Shown here piece after piece: positions 24,511 through 36,879 of a DNA stretch of 64,000 bases. Source of the stretch: Daucus carota subsp. sativus (Eukaryota; Streptophyta; Magnoliopsida; Apiales; Apiaceae); assembly GCF_001625215.2 (NCBI RefSeq), contig NC_030381.2, positions 55,760,714 through 55,824,713 of the forward strand. Reading direction: 5' to 3'. Under the pieces are notes generated by a model, which searched no databases, was not told the origin of the DNA, and saw only the letters and a list, made by a program, of their open reading frames with translations. Numbering within the stretch: the stretch's first letter is position 1; the number at the start of each line of letters is the position of its first letter. The position numbers were made by a program, and so were the translations under genes.

Positions 24511-27187
24511 TTAGTTTTGTTTAAGCTTATATGCACTATCTACATACTCCTCACTGTCCCAGAGAAATGAACCAAAAGCTACAGCCTCCAGGACAAATCT
24601 CTTCTGGCTTGCCAGAGACGTGGATATCACCTCATCGGATTCTACCAGGCCCGACTTCTCGTCACCAAAGAGCGCACAGCTATGCTTTTCTATAAGATTC
24701 ATAGCCTCCTTTGATTTTGGTTTGGCGCACATCTGGAGCACTTCAGGATCAAACCCCATAACATAGGAACTTAATTTCTCATTTTTCTTTACCTGGTTAC
24801 ATGATGCTTCACCCACAGTGGTTACATGTTTGTTCTGAACTCGACCAAAGGCAAGATTTAAGCCATATGACCAAAAATCTGAGAGGGATAGACGGGAGCC
24901 AGTATTGGGTCGAAGGTCATAGTTGAGATCAGTCAGGCTCAGTTCAAGGCGATGCCTCATAGAAGCAGACTTCAGGAAGTAGCCATACAAGATTGACGCA
25001 GCATAAACTCGGCAGAGACGGAGCTTTGATATATTAGTTGTTGCCCAATTGTTTGTGACGTTCGAGTCTGCTCTCCAGCCAATAACAGCGCCCAGATGTT
25101 CCTTTATCATCTCCAAAACCTCCAAGCTGTGAATAGACTCTAGCTCCCAGTCCTTTGAGGGATAAATTTCAAGTCTGCCGTTATATATGCATTGTGAAAG
25201 CCTTGGAACCAAATGAACTCTGATCTCAGAAAACTTATAAGAGATTAACATATACATAACATCTTCAATTGCCGTTTGGGACTCCTGCTCTTTCATTTCA
25301 GCAATCCTCCTGGAATTCAGACTTGTTTTAATTAGCAAAGCCATACAAAACATGGACTTGTTTCAACAAAAAAGTTTCCACAGGTCGAACAATTCCAAGC
25401 ATGAGATAGTCAATTCCTACCATGTTCATTTACCTATCACCACCACTTTGTCCATGATTATAATATTTTGTCAAAAAGTTGCCACTCGTGCAACTACATG
25501 CCCATCTGATATCTGTATCCGTACCAGAAAGAGCATCCACATTAACATCATAGCTTACATAATTTGTCACCAATATCTGTACCTACAAAGGCCCAATAGT
25601 GCAAGAATCTGCACATGAGCATATACACTATACAATCACAAAGTTCCAGGGGAATAATATACAAGCTGGAGGGGAAGAGATTACTATTCTCACTGGTCTA
25701 TTAGAAGATATCCTAGGCATTATCGTGTACCAGTTAGTTGTATAATAAGTAACAATTTACATATACAGCGTAGGTGGGGACAAGTTTGCATGGTAACACA
25801 AACTTGACTCTTAGAATAGACATATTCTCGTACATTGACAAGATCTGTAAGGTTAAGGATTTTTCTAAATAGGTATTGAACATTATACAAGACCTTAACT
25901 AGCATAAAGACTTGGTGTTAAAATACCGGCACGGGCTGCAACCTAAAGTAAAGAAGGCGCAAACGCAAGGCAGATAAAGTTATCAGTATATCCTCATTTG
26001 TTACCAAGAGTTTTTAATTGTTTAAACGGAAACTAGCACTTGCCCATTTGTTCCGACTAATTACTGTTATGATTTTTGTTCTCGTGCAGGACTTCTAAAC
26101 GCTAATTGGCCTAGTTAAACAGTGTTCCAATGGAAAGCCCTAATGAAATATAATGATTTCGGTATTTATTACTTATAATCATGCTAAATAGGCTACAATA
26201 ACAGGGCAAAAGGCCATTTGATATTTTAACTGACAGAAGCTTACAGGTCCTATGCTCTCAGGAAGTAGTTGAGTGACAAATGTAGCCTCAAAATGAAAAT
26301 CTGCTTGGAGAATAGTGTAATGGTAAACAACCATATACATAGTGGAAGGGACATTCATAAATTACAATACAAACATGAAAAGCATGAGTTCCGAATTTCC
26401 TCTTCAGTTAGTTACCTCCAAAAGAAAAAGATGTAACCTTTACAATATCCACCCACCCCTACCCCAATTTAGCTGATTTCCGCAAAGTCAACTACTAATC
26501 TCTGAAAAATTGTTACGAAATACTAATATCACAATTTTTACATTCTCTTCCGTTCTCCTAAATTTTCAGTATCGACAAGAATGAACAAGGTAAACAAAAA
26601 AACTTAAAACAAACTACTCCATACGAAAAGGAACCTCTCTGTTTCCTATGAGCACCTCCTAGCATCCAGGACCAATTGCACAACATATACATATATATCC
26701 AAATTTCATCACAAATTGGGGGAAAAGTAAATGATCAACAGATATGCACATTAGACAAAGAATCAAGATGACATCAAATAATTACACAATAGCAAATACT
26801 ATAAGGATAGTATTATGTAAAAAACTTCAATCTTTATATGTGAAGTGAGTCAAGAAACCTGTGGAGAGAAGCATCAGAAGATCCAAGACTCAGCCTGAAC
26901 CTAGCCAGAGCCTCATCACGCTCAGAAACCAAGAGCTCCAGCTGCCCAGCCACTGCATGGTGAAAGTTCTTGCGGTCATTCTGCAGCACTCTTGACAAGA
27001 GCTTCCCGCTTGGAGACCTAAGCTCCAATGGGGTATTCAAGCTGCCGAAATCACAGTGACTGTCGCTACTTGTTGCAGCAACTATGACCCTCCTCCGATT
27101 ACCCGGAAACACAACTGGGCCGGTGGAGAAAGACGAGAAAGATGAAGTGAAGGCGGAGATCTTGTTGTATGAGATGCAGCAGTCCAT
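24511..27187 (-). CDS. UV-B-induced protein-like, chloroplastic (DUF760)
   Basis: Two exons: 27187-26859 and 25309-24511 (1128 bp, 375 aa), joined across a 1.55-kb intron by an Arg codon (AG|G). The first 35-45 residues are Ser/Thr/Phe-rich with few acidic residues, consistent with a chloroplast transit peptide. The mature part has LRSPSGKLLSRVLQN and, in exon 2, AIEDVMYMLISYKFSEIRVHL and YPSKDWELESIHSLEVLEMI, which I recognise as the DUF760 family of Arabidopsis At3g17800 (UV-B-induced protein). The biochemical role is unknown in the family. ATG at 27187 was chosen; the codon before it is TTG. A GA-rich leader and TATA candidate lie just upstream. Confidence 0.85.
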
Positions 27188-27295
27188 CAATTATCAAGAA
27201 AATATTGAAATTAATGAAATTTCTACAAGGGGGTGTTCTGATTTGTGAAATTGTTGTTGAGAGAAGGGTTTGAGGGGTTTTGTTTGTACAGGTGT

Positions 27296-27302
27296 GTATA
27301 TA
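27296..27302 (-). promoter_or_regulatory. TATA-like box of the DUF760 gene
   Basis: The minus strand reads TTTATATACAC about 110 bp upstream of the ATG, in an otherwise GC-poor leader. Confidence 0.4.
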
Positions 27303-27329
27303 AAGATAGAGTAGTGAGTGTCCGATAAT

Positions 27330-27380
27330 AATTGAGAGAGAGAGGGAGAGAGATGGGAGAGATTGGGGAGAGAGGAGAGA
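27330..27380. repeat. GA-rich microsatellite near the DUF760 promoter
   Basis: Imperfect (GA)n and GGGAGA runs on the plus strand, so CT-rich with respect to the minus-strand gene. Such tracts are common at plant promoters. Confidence 0.6.
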
Positions 27381-27449
27381 TTATAGATAAGGTTTGGAAC
27401 TGTGGGCTGGCGGTTGAGAAAACCAATGATGTTGTAGTACAGGACAAGT

Positions 27450-28121
27450 TGTGTATGAATATTGCTCCGTTTAAGTATACTATTTACAAATATTTTGAGA
27501 CTTTCATGATGTTTTTAAGTTTTTTTTAAAAAAAATTAAACATCAAATTTTTATTTAAAAAAATTACGAAATTTTATTTTGTAAAAATCTCAAAATACGT
27601 ATCATGATGTAAAAGAATCTAATTGGACAAACAGATTAAACAACCAGTGGTCCACTTTATCTTTGAGAATAGTTTAGGCATTTGTGTGTTTGGTTTTTGA
27701 TGATAAGGCCACTTCTCTCTTATTATAAACGTACATGCTTGCAACGTTATATGTACCTAACTGTTTCTCTTCTTATCTTATCACTGCGCACATACCGGCA
27801 CCTTGTATTGCATCTGTGTCGTTCTTCTGTATTTAAAATGTCCGTCTCTCTTGGGAAAAAGAGGTTCGTATATCATAAATTTTATTTATGTAAAAGTTTA
27901 AAATTTTAATTATATACAAAAACATTATTTTCATTTTAAGCATGCATAAAAAATAACACGAAATAAAATAGATAGGGTGCGTGATATGTAATTAAAGATA
28001 TATAATTTCTATTTTTTGATTGATTATGTCATAATTAAATATAAAAGAATGTTTATCCACACACATCAAAAAATCGATAATATGTTATTCATAACTGTTC
28101 GGATCTCTGACACCGTTTTTG

Positions 28122-28164
<43 letters not shown>

Positions 28165-28616
28165 CTAAATATTCGGAACTTTTTAGGTCTGAATACTCAT
28201 AAAAATTAGAATTACAAATTTGATGACATCTAAAAGCGTTTTTTTTAGTGTGTGCCCAAGGGCACTTGATAAATACCAGATTAGATGATCTCGTTGACTT
28301 TGGATACGTAACTTAAGATGCATTGACCGTATAGTTCTGAAATTTATTTTTAAAATTTTTCTTTTGTGAATGAAAATTTCATATTTAAATTTTTATTTGT
28401 AAAAATAAAATTTCAAAAAAAAATAATGTAGCTATTCAATCAATGGACTTTAAAGTGCGTGCCCAAAATTTTGGGATGGAGGTAGTATTAAATTTGATGA
28501 GTTTGATGAATTTTAATTGGTGAAATTCAGAAAAGTCATCCACATTTATGATTAGATGATCAATAAAAATGTACTCCATCAAATTTATAGAAATCCGTGA
28601 TTATTACTCCCTCTGT
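27450..28616. other. Intergenic DNA with MITE remnants
   Basis: No gene. It holds an (AT)n microsatellite (about 28121-28162) and a degenerate Stowaway-like segment at about 28285-28485, with GTTGACTTTGG..CGTAACTT and a right end TTTTGGGATGGAGGTAG. Confidence 0.55.
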
Positions 28617-28841
28617 TTTTTTTTATATGACACTTTTGACTTGGGCACGTAACTTTAGGTGGGTTGACCGGATAGTAAAAAACATTATTTTTGATTGATT
28701 TTTTTTGTGAATTAAAATTTTGATTGTATATTTTTATTCAGAAAAAGAAAAATTCAAAAATAATACTTTTAACTATCCGGTCAAAGCACTTAAAAGTGTG
28801 TGCCAAAAAGTCAAACATCATATATTAAAAAACAGAGGGAG
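28617..28841. mobile_element. Stowaway-like MITE
   Basis: Starts CTCCCTCTGTTTTTTTTTAT and ends with the complementary AAAAAACAGAGGGAG. TA duplications lie at 28615-28616 and 28842-28843. Inner arms pair (TGACTTGGGCAC / GTGTGTGCCAAAAAGTCA, and ACCGGATAGT / ACTATCCGGT). Confidence 0.85.
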
Positions 28842-28844
28842 TAT

Positions 28845-29353
28845 GTGTATATGACTACGTGGACACACCATAAAAACGGTATTTACAGAGTGTGCATATA
28901 TCGTGCAAGAATTGAGGGCGTGCTTTACGGTCTAGCTTTACTAATTACGTACGTAATTTGTACTACTTTGCGTAATGAAGGGAAAAGTTGGTTTTGTGAG
29001 TAATGGAACATGTGACCCACAAAATAAACTCATGAGATGTATATACTCAATTAAAATGATTTAGAAATTTTAAGTTTAAATGAACGAAAAATAAAATTAT
29101 TGTGCTAAGAAAATTTGTTGGAGGATAGGAGTTGAAAATTATGGGTGGGATGTAGGATACTAGGATAAGAACGAAGACCCTGATTCTAGAAGAAATGGTA
29201 CAATCTGTTGTCAAAAGACGAAATAATTGACTAAAATATTACTAGTGACAGGGACATCGCATCATGGTTTTGTAAAATATAGTATTATTTTTAAAGATAA
29301 GCTAAAATAATTCAGGTTACCAATTACATCATATTTCTGATAATAATATTACC
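28845..29353. other. Intergenic DNA, no gene seen
   Basis: AT-rich sequence without a recognisable gene or repeat. Confidence 0.5.
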
Positions 29354-29356
29354 TGA

Positions 29357-29738
29357 GAGCATCTCCAAGAGACTCTTCATTTAGGCTCCTAACTTGAGAT
29401 TTGAGGAGGGAGAAGCAAAATGTTGCTCCAAGAGACTCTTAAGTGGCTCTTAAATCTTAAGAGCCTCTTGTTTCTTTCTCCTCTCTCCTCAAAGTTAAGA
29501 GCCACCACATGGCTCCTAACTTATTTTTTCACAATAAAAAAATCCTTCCCTCTAATCAACCTCCATCTTTCCCTCTCTTTTGTTATAATGGAGTCCTATA
29601 TATGAATAAAATATGAAATAGAGAAGAGATGTAGAGAATATTGTTGGAGTTTACACTCTTAACTTTGTCCTAAATTACTAAGAATCACATTTTTTATATT
29701 ATATTTAGGAGCCAACAAGGAGGCTCTTGGAGATGCTC
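29357..29738. mobile_element. Tourist/Harbinger-like MITE, copy 2
   Basis: 382 bp, nearly identical to 10456-10838 and in the same orientation. TGA target duplications lie at 29354-29356 and 29739-29741. Few mismatches and no large indel suggest recent activity of the family. Confidence 0.85.
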
Positions 29739-29741
29739 TGA

Positions 29742-31047
29742 TACCTGAAATGAGGCTCTTGGTGGTTTAAATGTCAATTTTATCCTTTGGGTTGGTTGGA
29801 CAGTGAGCATCCAGGTTACTATTATATAAGTCACGCCGGTGGCATTTCGGGACAGTACCATCAGCCACCAGGCAACATTTCTATAAGTTGTTCCGATTTC
29901 TTATATTGGGATTGGAAAAAGAAATTAATTAATATATATTAATGAAATAGTGAGAAAAATAAGATTCTTAATTTTTAATTAATAGATTGGTTAAAAATAA
30001 TATGTAAGAATATAATTGATATTTTTACATTATTTTAAAAGTTAAGAATTAAGAGGGATAAAAGATTATGAAAAAACGAACGGATTAAATAGTGTTTCCT
30101 TTTTTAAACTTTTGATGTGATTGAAGTTCTCAACTGGGCTGGCTACAGCTTCTAAGTTTTAACTATGATCCTCGCGTCTTGGGCCTTCCTCTTTCAATTC
30201 TAGCCCATTATTAAGTATAGCTGCCTTCCATTTAAAATCACACGTACCAGTAAGGGCCTTTCTCTTCTCATGGATGTTTCAAAAAGAATAATCTCTTAAT
30301 TTAACATTATTAACATCCATTAACAGTTTTTTAATATTAACCATCTTATTTATTATTATCTCATTTGTTGTGATTCAAAATGATATCAAAGGCTAATATG
30401 GTAAAAGAAAAAAAAATTGAAATCGGATCAGGATCGGGAAAAAAAAACTACTTCTCGATCCAAATTTTAAGTGCTCCTGTCCCATAGCTATCATAATAGT
30501 GAAAATAAATAAGTACAGTATACAAGAGAAAGGTACCAAGCTGTTCAATGATTGTCCAACAACATATATAGCCGTTGCAAAAGTCGCTACACAAATCTCA
30601 CACAACGGTATTAAGATATATTAAAGTCACCAACATTCTGAGTCTTTAAACAAAGAACTTACCACAGCTTACAAAAATAATATAAAATGTCCTAATTTAA
30701 ATGTGATTCTTCACATATTGGGAAAAATAATTACCAACTGCTTCAGATATGAATATTGATGGTCCAGAAGAAAGGTAAAATTAACAAAGCGATTTGAATG
30801 CCTATCTCAATCCTACAAACCAAATCTATCTGGGTGAATACTGAAAAGTGAACGTTAAGCTTGCACAGAAGGAGCTTGGAAATGTCATAAAAGGGAGAGG
30901 TTAAGAAAGGTGAAGTTTCCATCTTTATACCTTTTGCCAGCAGCTGGAAAATGGCATCCAAAGTCAGATATTCCTTGAAAAAAATAATGGTCACATAGGT
31001 GGTTTATTTTTAGTTGTTCACCATCTAACATTCTAAGCACCGCCATT
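29742..31047. other. Intergenic / 3' region of the GH17 gene
   Basis: No separate gene seen. Sequence just left of 31048 (perhaps to about 30600) is likely 3' UTR of the GH17 gene. Confidence 0.45.
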
Positions 31048-33307
31048 TTAGAGCATAACACTTGGGAATTTGCATGATCCGTAACCTGCAACATTCATTA
31101 AAGAATAAGGAAACTGCAACTACATTTATATGAAATGTAAAAACGACTGGAAAACACAATATATGACACAAGTTCAAGTATAGCATTCATCGTGGAGTTG
31201 AGGAAACTGCAACTACGTGTATACTAATATACGAAATATAAAAAAGGACTGGAAAACACAATGTCCGACACAAGTTCGAGAGCCCCCCTCCCCACACACA
31301 CACAAAATAAATGCAGACAAAGGACCCCCCCCCCCCCCCCCCCCCACACACACACACATAGTGACTTTAATGGAATAATTATAAACAGGTGCTCTTTTTA
31401 TGGCACCATGTGCTAAGAGACACACACATGCACACACCAAATTCTTGTAAAGAAAGAGCATATATTGTCTTTTGCTCAAATCTTTAGTGCCCTTCCACAA
31501 ATTTTATGAAAAGCAAATATTATCTATCTCTATGCATTCCAATCATGTCACATTCCCAAAGTGTCACCCTAAACTAAAAAACTCAGACTCTAGAAATCTT
31601 GATACAATAGTCACATTTCAATTCAATTTCAATTGAAGACTATCCGAATAGAGAGTAACCCGACACCATATATACTTTATGACCTACCAGTCACCTATCA
31701 AAAAGTTTGCAGTCACTAAGGTTCGAGATTTAAAAGAAAAGAATCTAACTAAAGCAAGTATGCAACTCCAAAAGCCTGTAATCTGAGCTTTAAAAACAGA
31801 CACTTGAATTGTAATGCTACTAAGTTATAAACCTAAACATATGTACTAACAAGAGTTTTTCTTTAGCTATAAGCACAATCATCAGAATTGTAACACTAAT
31901 AAATGCAGCATTGAACTAGACTATACAATATAAGGTATTTTGGAGTACTTACTTGGATCTTTGGCAGAAGCGGCTGCAACCCCGTTAAAATTACAAGTCC
32001 CTCCCACCTTCTTGAACTGAGCCCAATACGAACTAAAAGCATAGCCAGCATGCCCGATCAATGTATTAGGTTTGAAACACTTTCCACCAGCTTGAATCGG
32101 ATCACATGTTCCATTTCCCTGGCCACAAGCATAACCCAAAGCCGCAGACACATCCGTCAAGTTGGCTCCTTTCTTCACCAAGCACCATAACTTTCCCTTG
32201 TACTTCGCATTGTTGAGAGGCTTTGGAAGTGGTTTGTACTCAGACAATGGCTTCTTCCCGGACAAGTCAATATCATATATATTCGTTCCATTTGGGTATA
32301 GCAACCCAAAATGCCGCTCTGTCCCCGGACCTCCCTTTAGATTTTCATTGTACAAAGCAAAAATAAACCCAGGTAACACGACTCCCGGTCTAGCTGGTGT
32401 CCCAATTGCCGGTTTAGCATTAAACTTCTTGGCCACATTACGATTATAAGTAGCCGCATTGTAAATATTCCCACCAATTTGATCAATATCACAACCATTA
32501 GGCCAACCAGTTTCCGCAATAAATAAACGAATATCCGGATACCCCATTTTTTTCATAGCAAAAATGATGGCATCCATCATTTGGTCAAGCAGATTCGTAT
32601 AAGTTAAACCCGAAACAGGGTCCAAATAAGTAAAATTAGTGGCCGCTAACAATGCATAATTAAGATCAATATTGTCAGGCTGAGCAGACCAAGGGAAATA
32701 AGTATAAACATCAAGAAACAAAAAAGATTTCGTCTTGTTCAAGAACTGTAACATAGGTTTCACCACCGGCTTCGCAATGTCAGCCCGGAAAGTCCCATTC
32801 GAAGGCGGAAACGAAGATTCTAGAACATCCATTGCCATGGAAGTTCCGACCTTAATCTTATGTAAACTATAACGTTTAAGGGAGTACCTGATCTTTCGCA
32901 TTGCGGGTACGAGGTTAAACCAGGTGGGCTTAATAGACTGGTCGGAGAGAATCTCGTTTCCGACAAGAAGGTAGCGGATCTTGGTCTGTGGGTAAAAGGG
33001 TTTGACGTTGGAGTAGACCCATTGGTCTGAGAGGGTTTGGTTGGATGAGAAATTGGAAATGAGTTGGTTTGGGAGCATGATTGAGACTTGAATGTCTGTG
33101 TTTTGTAAAGCTTTGAGGATGCTTGGAGTGGCATCGTAGATTTTGACACGTTTGGCTTTTAATGATTTGATTAACTCAACTGATCTTTTTGGTGTTGGTA
33201 AGTTGTTGCCCAGCTGCCCGTAGTTCACTCCCAGCTTTGCCTCAAATTCTGCGCCTGTTTAACAGAAACAACAAACAAATTACCATCAGTGAACAGAGAG
33301 AGAGAGA

Positions 33308-33341
<34 letters not shown>

Positions 33342-33528
33342 GGGTGGGGGAGACGGAGAGGGAGAGGGGGGGGAGCGAGAGCGAGAGGGGGAGAGAGAGC
33401 GAGAGAGAGAGAGGTAGGGAGGGGGAGGGGGAGAGAGGGGGGGAGGGAGAGAGAGAGGGAGAGAGATGCTTACTGGAGATAGAAGCCAGGAGAGAGAGTA
33501 AGAGAATGGTGCAAACAGCCATTCCCAT
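31048..33528 (-). CDS. Glucan endo-1,3-beta-glucosidase, GH17 with C-terminal X8 (CBM43) domain
   Basis: Three exons: 33528-33474, 33254-31953 and 31085-31048 (1395 bp, 464 aa). Phases agree. The last exon is only 38 bp and supplies YGSCKFPSVML, the final cysteine and end of the X8 domain, after an 867-bp intron. Residues 1-19 form a signal peptide (VCTILLLSLLASI). GH17 follows from LGVNYGQLG; the acid/base Glu is in LLVGNE (about residue 119) and the nucleophile Glu in IAETGWP (about 266). The X8 domain (about 375-459) opens WCLVKKG and has its six cysteines. The protein ends straight after X8 with no hydrophobic tail, so no GPI anchor is predicted. It should be secreted to the wall and hydrolyse callose-type beta-1,3-glucan. 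Another ATG two codons downstream of the start is an alternative start. Confidence 0.9.
31325..31359. repeat. Poly-C followed by (CA)n in intron 2 of the GH17 gene
   Basis: About 22 C residues in a row followed by a CA-dinucleotide run. It is likely length-variable. Confidence 0.8.
33294..33466. repeat. GA/GGGA microsatellite in intron 1 of the GH17 gene
   Basis: About 170 bp of nearly pure purine on the plus strand, with a GT stretch near 33309-33323. On the coding strand this is a CT tract that begins within about 10 bp of the intron 1 donor (33473) and fills most of the 219-bp intron. Confidence 0.85.
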
Positions 33529-33656
33529 TGGATTTGAGAATGAAATGTTAGATTTTCTGCAGAGACTGATATACAAGTGAATGAAAGGAAGCATTTAATA
33601 GGATACAATGATGGTGATTATGTGGTTGATACGACGAGGAGTCAGGTCGTTTTGTG

Positions 33657-33663
33657 TTATATA
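33657..33663 (-). promoter_or_regulatory. TATA box of the GH17 gene
   Basis: The minus strand reads TATATAA about 130 bp upstream of the first ATG, predicting a 5' UTR near 100 nt. Confidence 0.45.
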
Positions 33664-33919
33664 AAGTTATAAACCTTCGCGTTGACGAGTGATGGGGGAT
33701 CCAGCCAAATGAAGCTTCCTCAGATGTGCTAGTCCTGTTTCTTCTAACTTTATCGAGATTTTTGTTCATTTAAAGGATGATTACGTTGAGGAAATATGTA
33801 TCTGTGATTTATAATATGTAGGACCCAGTCGGGTAATAATTAAAGTTTTAATATCGCCAAGGGAAAAAGTCTGTTGGGAGTGGGACTAGTAAAAATAGTA
33901 CTCACTCCGTCTCTCCTAT

Positions 33920-34060
33920 TTCTTATCGTTTGGGTTGGGTACTTCTTATCATTTGGGTTGGGTACGGAAATTAAAAAATATATATAAAGTGTCCCTCCTA
34001 TTTCTTATCGTTTGAGTTGGGTACTTCTTATCGTTTGGATTGGGTACGGAAATTAAGAAA
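33920..34060. repeat. Tandem repeat with CTTATCGTTTGGGTTGGGTAC units
   Basis: A unit of about 85 bp occurs twice, and each unit itself holds two variants of TTCTTATCGTTTGGGTTGGG, giving four short copies. It ends exactly where the Helitron-like element starts. Confidence 0.7.
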
Positions 34061-34523
34061 TCTATACTATACTATAATAAGCCAACATGAGTATAATTTG
34101 TAGTCCAAGGTTTTAATTATATTTTTTGGTTTGGTACTCTCCTTTTGGTACTACAAGTCTACAAATGTGGAGTCTATTAGTATTATAAACAGTTTCAAAT
34201 ACTAAAAACACTCTTAACAATACATTATCATATAATATTTCATTAAAAATTATAATGATGTTATAAATAAAATTATAAATATACAATTTTGAATATTTTT
34301 TTTTAACAAGAATCTTCGTATAACTCTTTTTAACTTTAACGTATTCTATTTCAATATAACCATTACATAACCCTTTCTAACTCTAATCTTAAAAGTTATT
34401 ATTGTCAAAAAAAACGAAGATTACAAAATTACGTTGAAATTCGATTGATTAGATTACTTTACACGATCGGCTATGTTTGAAAAAGATTAGAAATTTCTAA
34501 TTTTCTGATTTTTAAATCTACGT

Positions 34524-34570
<47 letters not shown>

Positions 34571-35025
34571 TATTTATTTATTAGGGTTTGTCCATTTTTA
34601 GGTAATCAGGAGAAAATATAGTCAGTTGATGAATAATATAATTTAACTAAAATTCAATCCATTAATACTAAAATACTAATAAAATGAAGTTAAAATTTAA
34701 ATTATAAATACTAAATTACGAACTATATACCCGCCCGTGCTTCGCACGGGTTAAATGCTACTCCCTCCGTCCCTTTTTACTTGTCCCTTTTGAAAAAATA
34801 ACGCATCTTAAGAAAATGTTAGGTGGAGATCTTGTTTTCATACATATCCTTAATAAATGTAATGAATTAGATAGAGTTGTGTATATATATATGCTAGTCA
34901 AACATTGGAAGTTGTTACATTTTGAAAAAACATACAAAAAGTTGCTTTGAAAAGAGAAGTGGACAAGTAATTTGGGACAATTTTTTTTTTCAAAAAGGAC
35001 ATGTAAAAGGGGACGGAGGGAGTAG
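34061..35025 (+). mobile_element. Non-autonomous Helitron-like element, split by a Stowaway
   Basis: 5' end TCTATACTATACTATAATAA preceded by host A (34060). The 3' hairpin CCCGTGCTTCGCACGGG (34733-34750 region) is followed by TTAAATGCTA, then a Stowaway, then G. With the Stowaway removed the end reads CTAG followed by host T (35026). TC start, hairpin, CTAG end and A/T insertion site are all Helitron hallmarks. About 700 bp without the insert, no helicase. Confidence 0.85.
34761..35022. mobile_element. Stowaway-like MITE inside the Helitron terminus
   Basis: Ends CTCCCTCCGTCCCTTTTTAC and the complementary GGGGACGGAGGGAG; TA at 34759-34760 and 35023-35024. It splits the terminal CTAG of the surrounding Helitron. 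Confidence 0.87.
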
Positions 35026-35556
35026 TATATATAAAGTTGTGAAAAATAGAAAGAAAAGTGGGTAAAGTGACGGGACCCATTGATTTTTAATGTATAGAAA
35101 AAAGATAGTGGAATAAAAGTAGTGTAAAAAGGAAAGAAAGTGAAGAAGTGGTGGGACTCATTGACTATTTTGGGTAAGTTTTGAAATGTAAAGAATTGGA
35201 TGGGACATCCAAAAAGGAAAATGTAAAGAAATGGGAGGGACGGAGGGAGGAATAGTATAAGTGATTTAATTTTTCAGATCTTAAAATTATAATTTATTAC
35301 CTGTTTAAAGTAAGATTTCATCCCGTTCAATATAATTAATATAATTTAAAAATTATGTAGATAAACGTATGAAATTGGATAAAATTATCATTATTTAATT
35401 TATAATATGTGTGCTTGATCTATTAAGCATCACGTTTGTCAGTCTTGTTTATCCAAAATAAACTTTTATTACATGAAAAATAAAATTCATAATTATTTGA
35501 TATGGTTATCAAATCGATCGAAGTTTGTGAGGACTTGTATTAAGTAAAAAAACAAA
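35026..35556. other. Intergenic DNA with a half-Stowaway
   Basis: Right-end Stowaway-like sequence only (GGGAGGGACGGAGGGAGGAATAG near 35234-35256, given in part); the matching left end is missing, so it may be a truncated copy. No gene. Confidence 0.45.
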
Positions 35557-35748
35557 CGGTTTTTCTATGGTGTGCCCATGGCACATGCTAAGCGCGGAAA
35601 ATTTTGTACCTAGATCATTTTGATTGGCTCCTATCTCTTAATAATGGTGGACCCCTCTGCAAATACACCAACCACACCAATCAAAACCTCCCAAATACAA
35701 AAATTTCCGCGCTTAGCATGTGCCCATGGGCACACACTAGACAAACCG
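35557..35748 (-). mobile_element. Mutator-type MITE, copy 2
   Basis: 192 bp, reverse-complement relative of 21136-21328, with CATGCTAAGCGCGGAAA ends. A 9-bp target duplication AAAAACAAA lies at 35548-35556 and 35749-35757. Confidence 0.87.
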
Positions 35749-36630
35749 AAAAACAAAAAAAGTTTGTTAGGAGCTAGGGGTGGCTGTCTCTACTCTCTCC
35801 GTATAAAAGAAGATGCATGCATTAATTAGTAACTAGATTAAGCGTAATAAACTCTGTTGCGTGAGTATTAAATTAGGAAAAGTGGAACAATGGGAACGTT
35901 GCTAATATCGACGTTCCGTTGAGGGAGGGAATCTAGGGAAAAATCGTTGGTGAGTGGTGATGTATGTCGACCCCAGAAGGCCAGAAATATATAATAAGCA
36001 CGATATGAGTTTACAAGTTACAACGGACATCTTACTATATTAAAATTATTATTAACTCTCGTGGTTTTATAAAATAATTTTTTCCTTAATATGGAAAAAA
36101 ACAAAAAATATCATTTTTTTTTGCAATAAAAGTTAAATTATAATATTTCCCATCAAATGATCGGCATAACTTAACATATGTACAGATGTTAAAATGGACA
36201 TATCATTTGGAGCGAGGAGAGTATGCTAGCAATCAACTTTCTCGGAACATCTCCGCCCATAAATAGCTCTTGACTACAAGTTTCATTGACGTATCATAAA
36301 TAAAAATTATGATCAACTTCTTTAAAAACCGAAACTCCAACCACACTAATCTCATATCTGTGATTATATTCAATTTTTTATGAATGATTATATTTATCGA
36401 ATATATACATGTCTCCAAAAAATCTATAGAAAGATTACACATCATTTATTCTAAGGGTGAACTGTGATCTATGCGAACTATAGCCGTGTACTCGTGTGGT
36501 TTAATTTTTCATATATAAGCATCATCCATTTAGACGGGCTATGGCCGATGAAGCCCATGATGATAATCAACAACATATAAATTTGATCCAGATACCCTAT
36601 CCAAAGGGCTTGTTGCTCACGACACATCTA

Positions 36631-36879
36631 GGTCCTGTTTGGCTGGGCTTATAAATTTAAAATCTGAATTTATAAGTAGAAGTACTTATTTATACCGTTC
36701 GTGTAAAAAGTCAAGAAACATTTATAAAAAGTTAAAAATGTTAGCTTTTGTTTCACGATTTCTACTTATTTCTCAAACACTTTAATCAATTACTATAAGT
36801 TTTACCTTGCTTCTCACTTTCACTTCACTTCTTTACTTTAAGTAAAAATCACTTATTTTAAACTCAGCCAAACAGTCCA
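36631..36879. mobile_element. hAT-like MITE with CTGTTTGGCTG ends
   Basis: Left GGTCCTGTTTGGCTGGGCTTA and right TTAAACTCAGCCAAACAGTCC are inverted repeats (21 bases paired with a few mismatches), with inner pairing of CTTATTT-rich arms. The target duplication is not clean. Confidence 0.6.

Noticed and set aside
33189-33594. Ser/Pro/Leu- or Arg/Glu-repeat proteins around the GA tract
   Set aside because: These are translations of the intron microsatellite, not genes.
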